Positions 1 through 7,244 are shown, counted from the first letter of the stretch. The stretch is 22,603 nt of DNA from an uncultured Pseudomonadota bacterium (GCA_903909415.1 CAIVVS010000115.1:1-22603); one strand, 5' to 3'. Notes: generated from the sequence alone by a model not told the origin. Numbers and translations: made by a program.

Positions 1-95
1 CCGGTGTCCTGCGCCAGGCGCGCCATGATGGGGTTGAGCACCAGCGGTGCGACGACCAGCTCGGGGCCGGCGATGAGTTGGCGCAGGGTGGTCAT
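1..95 (-). CDS. Isocitrate lyase/PEP mutase-superfamily protein, N-terminal fragment
   Basis: Only the first 31 codons are inside the window; the gene runs off the left edge. The visible peptide begins MTTLRQLIAGPELVVAP and continues LNPIMARLAQDTG. This matches the opening of oxaloacetate decarboxylase/carboxyphosphonoenolpyruvate-mutase-like enzymes, whose first strand and helix read 'L..L....V..P...D...A.L....G'. These are cytoplasmic Mg-dependent TIM-barrel enzymes that make or break C-C or C-P bonds in 2-oxo acids; the catalytic motifs are out of view. A GGAA-type ribosome site lies about 6 bases upstream of the ATG. It follows the Bug receptor gene by 64 bases on the same strand, so the two are probably cotranscribed. 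The family is moderately sure; the substrate is unknown. Confidence 0.55.
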   Translation of the reverse strand, partial: MTTLRQLIAGPELVVAPLVLNPIMARLAQDT

Positions 96-159
96 GGGGT
101 TTCCGTCAGGGTTTTGGGAATCGCGCGGGCGCAGCGCGGTACGCCAGCCGTTTCGCGGC

Positions 160-1134
160 TCAGTCCGCCGATATGCCGCGGCTCTTTATCAGCGCGGCCC
201 AGCGGGTCATCTCGCGGCGCATGTGCTCGGAGAACTGCTTTGCGTCGCCCTTGAACGGTTCCATGCCCTGCACCGCCAGCTGGGACGTCACCTCGCTGGC
301 ATCGAGCGCGCCGTTCACCGCGAAGGCCAGCCTGCGGATCACCGGCTCCGGGGTCCCGGCGGGCGCGACCACGCCGAACCAGATGCGCGTGTCGTAGTCC
401 TTCACGCCGCGCTCGGCGATGGTGGGCAGGTCGGGCGCCAGGCGCGAGCGCTCCACGCCGGTGGTGGCCAGCGCGCGCAGCTTGCCGTCCTTGATGTAGG
501 GCAGCACCGTGGACGCCGGCGCGAACATCACCGGCACCGCGCCCGACAGCAGGTCGGTCACCGCCTGCGAGCTGCCCTTGTAGGGCACATGGGTCATGCG
601 CGAGCCGACCGTGTAGCCGAACAGCTCGCCCGCCAGGTGCGACATGGTGCCGTTGCCGGAGGAGGCGAAGAACACCTTGCCGGGGCTCTTCTTCACCAGT
701 TCCACCAGCTGCGGCACGTCGGACACGCCCAGCACCGGGTTGACCACCAGTATGCTGGGCACCGTGACGGCCAGCGCCACCGGCGAGAAGTCGCGGAAGA
801 AGTCGAACGGCACGCTCTTCTGCAGGCTGGGCGTCACCGCATTGGAGTTGCCCGCCATGAACAGCGTGTAGCCGTCGGCCGGCGACTTGGCCACTGCGAC
901 GGCGGCAATGCTGGTGCTCGCGCCCGGCCGGTTGTCCACCACCACCTGCTGTCCGAGCAGCTCGGACATCTTGTTGGCGACGATGCGCGAGGCGATGTCG
1001 GTGGCGCTGCCCGCCGGGAAGCCGATCACCAGCCGCACCGGCTTGTCGGGGAAGGCGGATTGCGCGACGGCGCCGGCCGGCGTGAGCAGGGCGAGCAGGG
1101 TCAGGGCAAGCGCGAGGCAAGGGCGGATGGTCAC
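160..1134 (-). CDS. Bug/TctC-family tripartite tricarboxylate transporter substrate-binding protein
   Basis: A 324-residue periplasmic solute receptor of the Bug family, the usual length. Residues 1-25 are a signal peptide with likely cleavage after AVAQ. The mature part opens with the family hallmark FPDKPVRLVIGFPAGSATD, followed by VVVDNRPGASTSIA and the loop ADGYTLFMAGNS. These receptors bind carboxylates or related small organic ligands and hand them to TctAB-type permeases, but many are orphans as here, with no permease gene in view. The start is a GTG chosen because it opens the signal peptide; no strong ribosome site is visible. The gene lies just upstream of the PEP-mutase-like gene on the same strand, which suggests the ligand may be a substrate of that enzyme. 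The ligand cannot be read from sequence. Confidence 0.9.
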   Translation of the reverse strand: MTIRPCLALALTLLALLTPAGAVAQSAFPDKPVRLVIGFPAGSATDIASRIVANKMSELLGQQVVVDNRPGASTSIAAVAVAKSPADGYTLFMAGNSNAVTPSLQKSVPFDFFRDFSPVALAVTVPSILVVNPVLGVSDVPQLVELVKKSPGKVFFASSGNGTMSHLAGELFGYTVGSRMTHVPYKGSSQAVTDLLSGAVPVMFAPASTVLPYIKDGKLRALATTGVERSRLAPDLPTIAERGVKDYDTRIWFGVVAPAGTPEPVIRRLAFAVNGALDASEVTSQLAVQGMEPFKGDAKQFSEHMRREMTRWAALIKSRGISAD

Positions 1135-1191
1135 GGGGAGTACCTGTCGGATCGAAGCCGGCGATTATGCAGCACGCGTGGTGCCGTTCCG

Positions 1192-1207
1192 GGCGGCCGT
1201 GGCCGCC
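1192..1207. repeat. Perfect inverted repeat in the Bug/spermidine-synthase-like divergent region
   Basis: GGCGGCC and GGCCGCC form 7-base arms around 2 bases, in the 156 bp between the divergently transcribed receptor gene and the spermidine-synthase-like gene. A second pair, GCATG...CATGC, follows at about 1221-1240. In DNA this GC-rich such pairs arise easily; an operator or mRNA hairpin role is only possible. Confidence 0.25.
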
Positions 1208-1242
1208 GGGATGCAATGCAGCATGGCCGGCCCGGCATGCCG

Positions 1243-1249
1243 TTAGAAT
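1243..1249 (+). promoter_or_regulatory. Possible -10 element of the spermidine-synthase-like gene
   Basis: TTAGAAT is the only AT-rich hexamer-like stretch in the divergent region and lies 42 bases before the chosen ATG. No convincing -35 is seen 17 bases upstream, so this is a weak call. Confidence 0.25.
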
Positions 1250-1290
1250 CCCCATCTTGCCTGCGGGCTCATCTGAACAGGGAGGGTGGC

Positions 1291-2214
1291 ATGGACCACA
1301 GGCTGATCCGCCGGGCGCCCGGATGGCGCATGCGCGCTGCCGCCTGCCTGGCCGTGCTCGCGATGGGCTGCCTTCCCGGGCTTGCGCCGGTCGCCGGCGC
1401 CGCGGAGCGCGTGATCCACCAGGCCACGTCGAAGTTCAACGAGACCGTGCTGGTGAGCGAGGACGACGAGGGCCTGCGCATGCTGCGCTTCGAGCCCGAC
1501 GGCGCGCGCCAGAGCGTGGTCAAGCCGGGGGACCCGGACCATCTCGAAGTGCCGTACGCGCGCGCCTTCCCCGCCGTGCTGGCCTGGGTGCCGCATCCGC
1601 GCAATGTGCTGGTCGTCGGCCTGGGCGGCGGCACCGTGCCCGCGTTCCTTCGCAAGCGCGTGCCGGAGGCCGACATCGACGTGGTCGAACTCGACCCCGC
1701 GGTGCTGGCGGTGGCCAAGTCGCATTTCGGGTTCCGCGAGGACGAGCACCTGCATGCCCACCTGGGCGACGGCCGCCGCTTCATCGAGCGCGCGGGAAAG
1801 GCCTACGACCTGATCCTGCTCGATGCCTACGGCGCGAACCAGGTGCCTTACTCGCTGGCGACGCGTGAGTTCCTGCGCTTGGTGAAACGCGCGCTCGCGC
1901 CGCGCGGCGTGGTGGTGGGCAACGTCTGGGGGCGTGAGTACAACCCGCTGTACGACGGCATGGTGCGCACCTACCTATCGGTGTACCCCTCGGTGTCGCT
2001 GCTCGACCTCGATGGCGCGGCCAACAAGCTGGTGATTGCCTCGCCGTCGCTGGGCATGCCGGACCGCGACGAGGTGGTGCTGCGCGCCGGCGAGATCACC
2101 CGCAGGCTGTCGCTGCGCGTGGACCTGGTACCCATGGTCCGCGCCGGGCTGCGCGCGCCCGACGCGAGCGAGCGGGCCGGACGCCTGCTCACCGACGGAC
2201 GGCGCCGCAAGTAG
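1291..2214 (+). CDS. Exported spermidine-synthase-like methyltransferase-fold protein
   Basis: A 307-residue protein. The ATG at 1291 was chosen because GGAGGG lies 5 bases upstream; the open frame itself reaches to the window edge but the earlier part is a shadow of the receptor gene. Residues 1-37 look like a signal peptide: basic RR...R, a hydrophobic stretch ACLAVLAMGCLPGLAP, then VAGA before AER. The Rossmann fold of the spermidine synthase family follows: VVGLGGGTVP (108-117) as the nucleotide-binding loop, VVELD (131-135) as the acidic ribose-binding end of strand 2, GDGRRF (159-164), and LILLDAY (174-180). True aminopropyltransferases have a D-S/T-x-D-P motif at that last place; here it reads DAYGANQVP, so polyamine synthesis is doubtful. 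The fold is sure, the reaction unknown. Convergent with the atzH/hpxZ-like gene. Confidence 0.8.
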   Translation: MDHRLIRRAPGWRMRAAACLAVLAMGCLPGLAPVAGAAERVIHQATSKFNETVLVSEDDEGLRMLRFEPDGARQSVVKPGDPDHLEVPYARAFPAVLAWVPHPRNVLVVGLGGGTVPAFLRKRVPEADIDVVELDPAVLAVAKSHFGFREDEHLHAHLGDGRRFIERAGKAYDLILLDAYGANQVPYSLATREFLRLVKRALAPRGVVVGNVWGREYNPLYDGMVRTYLSVYPSVSLLDLDGAANKLVIASPSLGMPDRDEVVLRAGEITRRLSLRVDLVPMVRAGLRAPDASERAGRLLTDGRRRK

Positions 2215-2230
2215 GGCGGTCCGGGCGGCT

Positions 2231-2264
2231 GCGGGCGCGTGTCCCGCGGCAGGCGCTCAGCGCC
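2231..2264. terminator. GC-rich hairpins between convergent genes
   Basis: Two short hairpins lie between the convergent ends: GCGGG/CCCGC (2231-2235 with 2243-2247) and GGCGC/GCGCC (2252-2256 with 2260-2264), the second around the stop codon of the minus-strand gene. No U tract follows on either strand, so intrinsic termination is uncertain. Confidence 0.3.
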
Positions 2265-2652
2265 CGGCGGGGGTGTCGATCAGCGACACATGGGCCGCCA
2301 CGATGCGCCAGCCCTCGGGCATGCGCACCCAGGTCTGGCTCTGGCGCCCGGTCTTGCCCGGCACGGTCTCGCGGAAGAACTCGGTGTTGGCGGTGGCGAA
2401 GTCGCGCCCGAAGGTGGTGATGCGCACGTTCCTCGTGTTGCGCATCAGCCCCGCGGGCGAGCGCGCCGCGCGGAAGCCCTTGATCTCCTCGTAGGACAGC
2501 AGGATCTCGCCCATGCCGTAGCGCAGGGTCAGCGGGTTGTTCCAGAACAGCTCGTTCAGCACCTCGGTGTCGTTGGTGACCAGCGCCTGTTCGTAGCGCG
2601 CGAAGGCGGCGCTGACTTCGGCATGGACGTCGGGGAGGTTCAGTTCCTGCAT
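2257..2652 (-). CDS. atzH: AtzH/HpxZ-like protein (DUF3225, NTF2 fold)
   Basis: A 131-residue cytoplasmic protein of the DUF3225/AtzH family. It has the small-barrel NTF2-like pattern: helix with [20 protein letters not shown], then LTLRYGMGE, and a C-terminal strand [12 protein letters not shown]. In the cyanuric acid pathway AtzH was reported, as I recall, to convert 1,3-dicarboxyurea to allophanate, needing Tyr22 and Arg46; here Tyr20 and Arg44 have the same 24-residue spacing and sit in the expected motifs. The homologue HpxZ occurs in oxalurate/allantoin clusters. A GAGGAA ribosome site precedes the ATG. It is the last gene of the atzF-G-E-H cluster, 30 bases after the amidase. The family is well supported; the true substrate depends on the missing upstream step. 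Confidence 0.85.
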   Translation of the reverse strand: MQELNLPDVHAEVSAAFARYEQALVTNDTEVLNELFWNNPLTLRYGMGEILLSYEEIKGFRAARSPAGLMRNTRNVRITTFGRDFATANTEFFRETVPGKTGRQSQTWVRMPEGWRIVAAHVSLIDTPAGR

Positions 2653-2682
2653 CGCGTGTTCCTCGTGCTCAAGGGGTGGGGT

Positions 2683-4101
2683 TCAGGCGGCCACGGGCGA
2701 AGATACCACCCCGTCCCGCTCCAGTTGCGCCGCCACCCGCAGCGCCAGGTCCTCGCGCCAGGGCGCGGCGATCACCTGTACGCCCATGGGCAGGCCCCGG
2801 CCCGGCTCCCCCGGCCACACCGGCACCGTGACCACAGGCAGGCCGACGAAGGAGATCGGCTGCGTCTGCAGTCCGATCGCGGGGCGCGTGGGCATGCGCA
2901 CGCCGCCGACCTCGGTCATGTCCTCGCCGAAGGCCGGCGCCGCGAAGGGCGTGGCGGGCGTGAGCAGGATGTCGTGGTCGCGCAGCAGCTCCAGCACGCG
3001 GGCGCGGAACCAGGCGCGCAGGCGCTGCGCCTGCACCGCCCACACCGCAGGCAGCAGCGCACCGGCGAGGAAGCGCTCGCGCTGTATCGGGTCGAACTCG
3101 GCCGAGCGCGTGCGCAGGTGCTGCAGGTGCAGGGCCGCGCCCTCGGCGCCGGTGATCACGAAGGCGGCGGCGCGGGCGCGCTCGACTTCGGGCAGCTCGA
3201 CGCTGCGCGTGGCGCCCAGCGCGCGCGCCACCGTGTCGCGTGCGGCGCGCGCCTGGTCGTTGGCGACGCGCTCGAAGTAGCCGCCCAGCACGGCGACGCG
3301 CAGGCCGCGCGCTCCTTCATCGAGCGAGGGGACGGTGGGCTCCGGCGCGCGCCGCGCCTGCACCGGGTCGTCCGGGTCCGCGTCCTGCAGCGCGTCGTAG
3401 CAGGCAGCGAGGTCGGCGACGCTGCGCGCGAACGGGCCCACATGGTCGAAGCTGGCGACGAAGGGGAAGGCGCCGCGGCGCGACAGCCGGCCGTAGGTCG
3501 GCTTGATGCCGTAGATGCCGCACAGCGACGCCGGCACGCGGATCGAGCCATTGGTGTCGGTGCCCAGCGCCAGCGGCGCCAGGCCCGCCGCCACTGCCGC
3601 CGCCGAGCCGCCCGAGGAGCCGCCGGCGATGCGATTGGTGTCGCGCGGGTTGCGCGTCACGCCGTAGTGCGTGTTCTCGGTCGTGAAGCCGTAGGCGTAC
3701 TCGTCCATGTTGGTCGCGCCCACCAGCACCGCGCCGGCGGCGTGCAGTCGCTCGACCAGCGCCGCATCGCGTGTCGCCGGCGGCTGCGTCGCCTGTATGC
3801 GGGAGCCCGCCAAAGTGGTCAGGTGGCTGATATCGAACAGGTTTTTCGCGGCATACGGGACACCGGCCAGCGCCGGCAGGGTCTCGCCGCGGGCGCGCTT
3901 TGCATCCACGGCTGCTGCTTCGGCGAGCGCGCGTTCGGCGGTGACGGCGGTGAAGCAGTTGAGCAGTCCGTTGCGTGCGGCGATCGCATCCAGCGCGGCG
4001 CGCGCCACCTCGACGGCCGAGACCTCGCCCGAGCGAATCGCGGCGGCAATGGCGAGCGCGCCGCCGCTCGCGAGTTGCGCCGCGATGGCGTCAGCTTGCA
4101 T
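2683..4101 (-). CDS. atzE: AtzE/HpxY-family amidase (amidase signature enzyme)
   Basis: A 472-residue amidase-signature hydrolase, full length for the family. The catalytic Ser-Ser-Lys triad is visible: Lys86 in GVPYAAKNLFD, cis-Ser162 in AGGSSGGS, and nucleophile Ser186 in GTDTNGSIR, with the normal 24-residue gap between the serines. The closest known type is AtzE, which with the small subunit AtzG hydrolyses 1-carboxybiuret to 1,3-dicarboxyurea and ammonia; HpxY of oxalurate clusters is the other option. The start overlaps the end of the AtzG-like gene by 11 bases, as expected for two subunits made together. The adjacent allophanate hydrolase favours a carboxybiuret/allophanate role over oxalurate, but the ring-opening or biuret-producing enzyme is not in view. 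Confidence 0.9.
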   Translation of the reverse strand: MQADAIAAQLASGGALAIAAAIRSGEVSAVEVARAALDAIAARNGLLNCFTAVTAERALAEAAAVDAKRARGETLPALAGVPYAAKNLFDISHLTTLAGSRIQATQPPATRDAALVERLHAAGAVLVGATNMDEYAYGFTTENTHYGVTRNPRDTNRIAGGSSGGSAAAVAAGLAPLALGTDTNGSIRVPASLCGIYGIKPTYGRLSRRGAFPFVASFDHVGPFARSVADLAACYDALQDADPDDPVQARRAPEPTVPSLDEGARGLRVAVLGGYFERVANDQARAARDTVARALGATRSVELPEVERARAAAFVITGAEGAALHLQHLRTRSAEFDPIQRERFLAGALLPAVWAVQAQRLRAWFRARVLELLRDHDILLTPATPFAAPAFGEDMTEVGGVRMPTRPAIGLQTQPISFVGLPVVTVPVWPGEPGRGLPMGVQVIAAPWREDLALRVAAQLERDGVVSSPVAA

Positions 4102-4306
4102 CGTGGCTCGCCGGGTGCGAGGCGTCGGCCGAATAGGCCGGCGCGACTTCCTCGGTCATCGGCAGCTCCATCGCCATCACCTGTTGCGCGGCCTTGTGCA
4201 GCAGGCCGAAGTAGGTGAGCACGCCGGGGCGGATGCCCGCCGGCAGGCTGATGCCGGTCGCGGCGGCGGCGGCGTCCACGTAGGACTCGAGTTCGTCAGG
4301 TGTCAT
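4091..4306 (-). CDS. atzG: AtzG/HpxX-like small amidase subunit (DUF4089)
   Basis: A 71-residue protein of the DUF4089 family. The core is a helical segment of about 50 residues: LESYVDAAAAATGISLP, then RPGVLTYFGLLHKAAQQVM. A family-typical acidic tail EEVAPAY follows. AtzG is the companion that stabilises and completes AtzE, similar in principle to GatC with GatA. A CGGAA ribosome site precedes the ATG. It overlaps the amidase gene by 11 bases, which supports translational coupling and a complex. The last 12 or so residues (SADASHPASHDAS) are low-complexity and seem dispensable; they are encoded largely where the two genes overlap. Between it and the upstream atzF stop there are 121 bases with no gene or clear signal. 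Confidence 0.85.
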   Translation of the reverse strand: MTPDELESYVDAAAAATGISLPAGIRPGVLTYFGLLHKAAQQVMAMELPMTEEVAPAYSADASHPASHDAS

Positions 4307-4427
4307 GGGTTCCGTTGCAAGGCATCATGCGATGCGCGTGGGCAGTGCTTCGTTCAAGGGATGGTGGCAGGCCGTTTCGCGACCGGCAAGCAGCTCGCGC
4401 AGCAGCGGCATCTGCGTGTGCGGCGGC

Positions 4428-6215
4428 TCATGCCTTGAGGCTGGCGAGGTACGCGCGCCAGCCGCCGAACGAAGTGATGTCGCGCGCGCCGGCCAGCGCA
4501 TGCGGCTCGCAGCTGAAGCCCTTGACCGTGCTGCCGTCCTCCAGCGTGACGTTGGCGATGGACATGGGCGCGGGCACTTCCGCGACGAAGGAGCCGAAGG
4601 CCTCCGTGCTGAGCGCCCAGACTTCCAGTTCGATCGCGCTGCCGGACTCGCCCGCGCCGGCGCGCGTCATCCCGGGCTTGGGCGGGGTGGTGTTGGCCAG
4701 CGCATGCAGGCGGTAGCCGGCGTCCGAGCGGCAGGTACGCAGCAGGCGGGCCTTGCGTGACGTGAGTTGGTGGTTCAGCGGCTGGCCGGAAAGGTGCGCG
4801 CCCACCACGGCCAGCGCGACTTCGCCCGCGCCCGCTGGCATCGTGGCATTGGTGGCGTGCGGCACCGGGATCCCGGTCTTGCCCAGCTTCAGTCCAGCCA
4901 CGGCATGCAGGCGCGCGCCGAAGGCGGCCAGCCTGCGGTCGGAGAAGGCCGGCCCGATCAGGGTCACGCCGAAGGGCAGGCCATCGTCGCGAAAGCCCGA
5001 CGGCACGGCGAGGGCCGCGAGGTCCAGCAGGTTGACGAAGTTGGTGTAGGTGCCGAGGTGGGAGTTGTACTGGATGGGCTCGCGCTCCAGCGCCTCGATG
5101 GAATAGATGGTGGGTGCGGTCGGCACCAGCAGGAAATCCACGCCGGCCATGACAGGGTCGAAGCCGGCCTTGATCTCGGCCATGCGGTACTGCGCGCGGA
5201 AGGCGTCCGCGGCGGTCTTGCCGCGCGCCACGTCCAACACCGCGCGCGTCACCGGATGCAGGCGTTCAGGCCGGCCCGGCAGGAAGGCCTCGATTGCGAC
5301 CGCGCGCTCGGCCACCCAGGGACCGGCGTAGAGCAGCTCCGCGGCCTCAAGCAGCGGCGCAATGTCGATCGCCACCGGCTCGCCGCCCAGTTTCACCAGC
5401 CGCTCGCAGGCGACATCGAACAGGCGCTGGTATTCGGTGTCGCCGAAGAAGGCCAGCTGTTCGCGGCGCGGCACCCCGAAGCGGAACGTCGCGGGCGCGG
5501 CGCATTCGGGCGAGCGTCCCGGGCGACCGAACGCGTCATCGGCCGAGCCTTCGATCACCGACAGCACCGCGACCGCGTCGGCCACGTCCAGCGCGAACAC
5601 GGAGATGGTGTCCAGCGAGCGGCAGGCCGGCACCACGCCGCGCGCGCTGACGCTGCCGCGCGTGGGCTTGAGCCCGACCAGGTTGTTGAATCCGGCCGGC
5701 ACCCGGCCCGAACCTGCCGTGTCCGTGCCGAGCGAGAAGCTCACCATGCCTTCGGCCACCGAGACCGCCGAGCCACTGGAGGAGCCGCCCGAGACGAAGC
5801 GCGGGTCGAATGCGTTGCGCACCGCGCCCCAGGGCGAGCGCGTGCCGACCAGGCCGGTGGCGAACTGGTCGAGGTTCGTCTTGCCGATGAGGATGGCGCC
5901 GGCGTCCAGCAGGCGCCGGACGGCGGTGGACGTGATGGCGGGCTGGTATTCGGCTTCGCGGCAGGCGGCGGTGGTCGGCAGGCCGGCGACATCAATGTTG
6001 TCCTTGACCGCGAACGGGATGCCGTAAAGCGGCAGCGCGCGCGTCCTCGGGTCGGCTTCCAGCGCGCGCGCGCGCGCCAGCGCCTGTTCTTCCGGCACCA
6101 GCGTGATCCATACCGGGTTGCCGGCGCAGGTTGCGATGCGTGCGTAGGCCTGCTTCACCACCGCCGTCGGCGAGGCGCCGGCCGCATAGGCGCGCGCCAG
6201 CGAGGCGATGTCCAT
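4428..6215 (-). CDS. atzF: Allophanate hydrolase
   Basis: A 595-residue cytoplasmic enzyme close to the 605 residues of AtzF. The amidase domain (about 1-430) has the triad Lys71 (PFAVKDNIDVAG), Ser145 and Ser169 (GTDTAGSGR), with spacings matching AtzF Lys91/Ser165/Ser189. The C-terminal allophanate hydrolase domain (about 440-595) begins near VALAVVGAHLSGQPLNHQL and ends with ITSFGGWRAYLASLKA. It splits allophanate into ammonia and carbon dioxide, the last step of urea-amidolyase, biuret and cyanuric acid pathways. No urea carboxylase is nearby. The ATG (MDIASLARAY) was chosen by family alignment; a GTG 10 codons upstream is possible and neither has a strong ribosome site. The open frame extends further upstream but is not coding-like there. 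First gene of the minus-strand cluster, 255 bases from the divergent regulator. Confidence 0.92.
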   Translation of the reverse strand: MDIASLARAYAAGASPTAVVKQAYARIATCAGNPVWITLVPEEQALARARALEADPRTRALPLYGIPFAVKDNIDVAGLPTTAACREAEYQPAITSTAVRRLLDAGAILIGKTNLDQFATGLVGTRSPWGAVRNAFDPRFVSGGSSSGSAVSVAEGMVSFSLGTDTAGSGRVPAGFNNLVGLKPTRGSVSARGVVPACRSLDTISVFALDVADAVAVLSVIEGSADDAFGRPGRSPECAAPATFRFGVPRREQLAFFGDTEYQRLFDVACERLVKLGGEPVAIDIAPLLEAAELLYAGPWVAERAVAIEAFLPGRPERLHPVTRAVLDVARGKTAADAFRAQYRMAEIKAGFDPVMAGVDFLLVPTAPTIYSIEALEREPIQYNSHLGTYTNFVNLLDLAALAVPSGFRDDGLPFGVTLIGPAFSDRRLAAFGARLHAVAGLKLGKTGIPVPHATNATMPAGAGEVALAVVGAHLSGQPLNHQLTSRKARLLRTCRSDAGYRLHALANTTPPKPGMTRAGAGESGSAIELEVWALSTEAFGSFVAEVPAPMSIANVTLEDGSTVKGFSCEPHALAGARDITSFGGWRAYLASLKA

Positions 6216-6251
6216 CGAGTTCGGGAATCCGGTATCGGCCACGGTGCGGTG

Positions 6252-6280
6252 TGCAATCTGGGATGCAAGTTGGCATGCAA
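6252..6280. promoter_or_regulatory. Three TGCAA boxes at 12 bp intervals (candidate operator)
   Basis: TGCAA occurs at 6252, 6264 and 6276, exactly 12 bases apart, just upstream of atzF. The last two are part of an imperfect palindrome GTTGGCATGCAAC (6269-6281 region), with TTG/CAA arms like those of several FCD-family GntR operators. It lies 37-65 bases before the atzF start, where a repressor could block transcription. Binding is inferred only. Confidence 0.35.
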
Positions 6281-6296
6281 CGTGCACGCAATCCCT

Positions 6297-6309
6297 GTGC
6301 CACCGGCAC
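6297..6309. repeat. Inverted repeat GTGCC-ACC-GGCAC
   Basis: Five-base arms around three bases in the middle of the atzF/gntR divergent region, next to the only AT-rich stretch there (6316-6337). It could be an operator half or chance in GC-rich DNA. Confidence 0.25.
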
Positions 6310-6392
6310 CGGCCGATTGAAGTTCCTTTCATAAACAGGCGCATGGATCTGGCGTGGCGGGATGCCGCGCGCAAGCGGCCGGGATGCGGGCA

Positions 6393-6428
6393 GCACCCGT
6401 GCGGTGCGCGTGGCACCCGTGCGGTGCG
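6393..6428. repeat. Two identical 16 bp palindromic units, 20 bp period
   Basis: GCACCCGTGCGGTGCG occurs at 6393-6408 and again at 6413-6428, identical, with a period of 20 bases. Each unit is itself an inverted repeat (GCACC and GGTGC around CGTGC). They lie 43-78 bases before the regulator's ATG. A 20-base period puts both on the same face of the helix, as expected for cooperative binding of two dimers, so an autoregulatory operator is a reasonable guess. Confidence 0.45.
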
Positions 6429-6470
6429 AATCGCGCGTTGCAAATCTGAAGATGAGTGAGGACCAGGACC

Positions 6471-7196
6471 ATGCGAGTGCGGATCCAGAAGGCGCGCGCG
6501 GGGGCAACGCCGGGCGTCGAGGTCGAAGGCGATGAAAGCCGCGCGGATGCGGTGTATCGCCGCATCAAGGAAGACCTGTTCGAGTTCCGGCTCGCGCCGG
6601 GCCAGCGCTTCTCGGAAAACGAGCTCTCGGCGCAACTCGGCGTGTCGCGCACGCCGGTGCGCGAGGCGCTGTACCGGCTGGGCCAGGAAGGCCTGATCGA
6701 GGTCAGCCCGCGCAGCGGCTGGACGGTGCGCGGTTTCGACTTCCGCTACTTCGAGGACCTGTACGACCTGCGCGTGGTGCTGGAGACCACGGCGGTGCGG
6801 CGGCTGTGCGAGCGCGTGCCCATGCCGGACCTGGACGAGCTGCGCGCGGTGTGGCTGGTGCCGGCGGACGAACGCATCCAGGACGGACGGCGCGTGTCCC
6901 TGCTGGACGAGCGCTTCCACGTCGCGCTGGTGGAAGCCGGCGGCAACGCGGAGATGGCGCGCGTGCACCGCGACGTGACCGAGCGCATCCGCATCATGCG
7001 GCGCCTCGACTTCACGCAGGACGAACGGGTGCGCAACACCTACGCCGAGCATGCGCAGATCCTGCGCGCCATCCTCCGGCGCCGCGCCGACCAGGCCATC
7101 CTGCTGCTAAGCGCGCATGTCGAGACCAGCAAGTCCGAGGTACGCAAGATCACGCTGCACAAGCTGCAGACCAGCCTGCCGGCCGCGATGGCTTGA
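6471..7196 (+). CDS. GntR-family transcriptional regulator, FCD (FadR) subfamily
   Basis: A 241-residue DNA-binding repressor or activator. The N-terminal winged helix (about 25-85) has the GntR signature LAPGQRFSENELSAQLGVSRTPVREAL in overlapping stretches, with recognition helix near SRTPVREAL. The C-terminal FCD ligand domain keeps the metal-binding set Asp146, His150, His194 and His216 with usual spacing, so it probably binds a carboxylate or related effector through a metal ion. The ATG at 6471 is preceded by GAGGA at a good distance; an in-frame GTG at 6456 would add five residues. It is divergent from atzF and the rest of the atz cluster, so it most likely senses a pathway intermediate and controls that cluster. 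Known AtzR regulators are LysR-type, so this is a different arrangement. Confidence 0.9.
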   Translation: MRVRIQKARAGATPGVEVEGDESRADAVYRRIKEDLFEFRLAPGQRFSENELSAQLGVSRTPVREALYRLGQEGLIEVSPRSGWTVRGFDFRYFEDLYDLRVVLETTAVRRLCERVPMPDLDELRAVWLVPADERIQDGRRVSLLDERFHVALVEAGGNAEMARVHRDVTERIRIMRRLDFTQDERVRNTYAEHAQILRAILRRRADQAILLLSAHVETSKSEVRKITLHKLQTSLPAAMA

Positions 7197-7244
7197 GCAG
7201 GGCCTGAGCGCGGGCCCGGGCCGGGGGACGCATTAAACTGCGCC

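Noticed and set aside
4..1290. Long plus-strand open frame upstream of the spermidine-synthase-like gene
   Set aside because: It lies antisense to the well-supported Bug receptor and has the Arg/His/Ala/Gly composition of a shadow frame; a good ribosome site marks the true start at 1291.
2239..4218. 659-codon plus-strand open frame
   Set aside because: Antisense to atzH and atzE, with low-complexity Arg/His/Gly/Ala content and no domain; stop codons are rare by chance in GC-rich DNA.
4767..6320. 517-codon plus-strand open frame
   Set aside because: Antisense to allophanate hydrolase, whose catalytic residues are all present.
6216..7052. Upstream extension of the atzF frame
   Set aside because: It would run through the divergent promoter region and antisense to the GntR gene, and the residues do not resemble any allophanate hydrolase.
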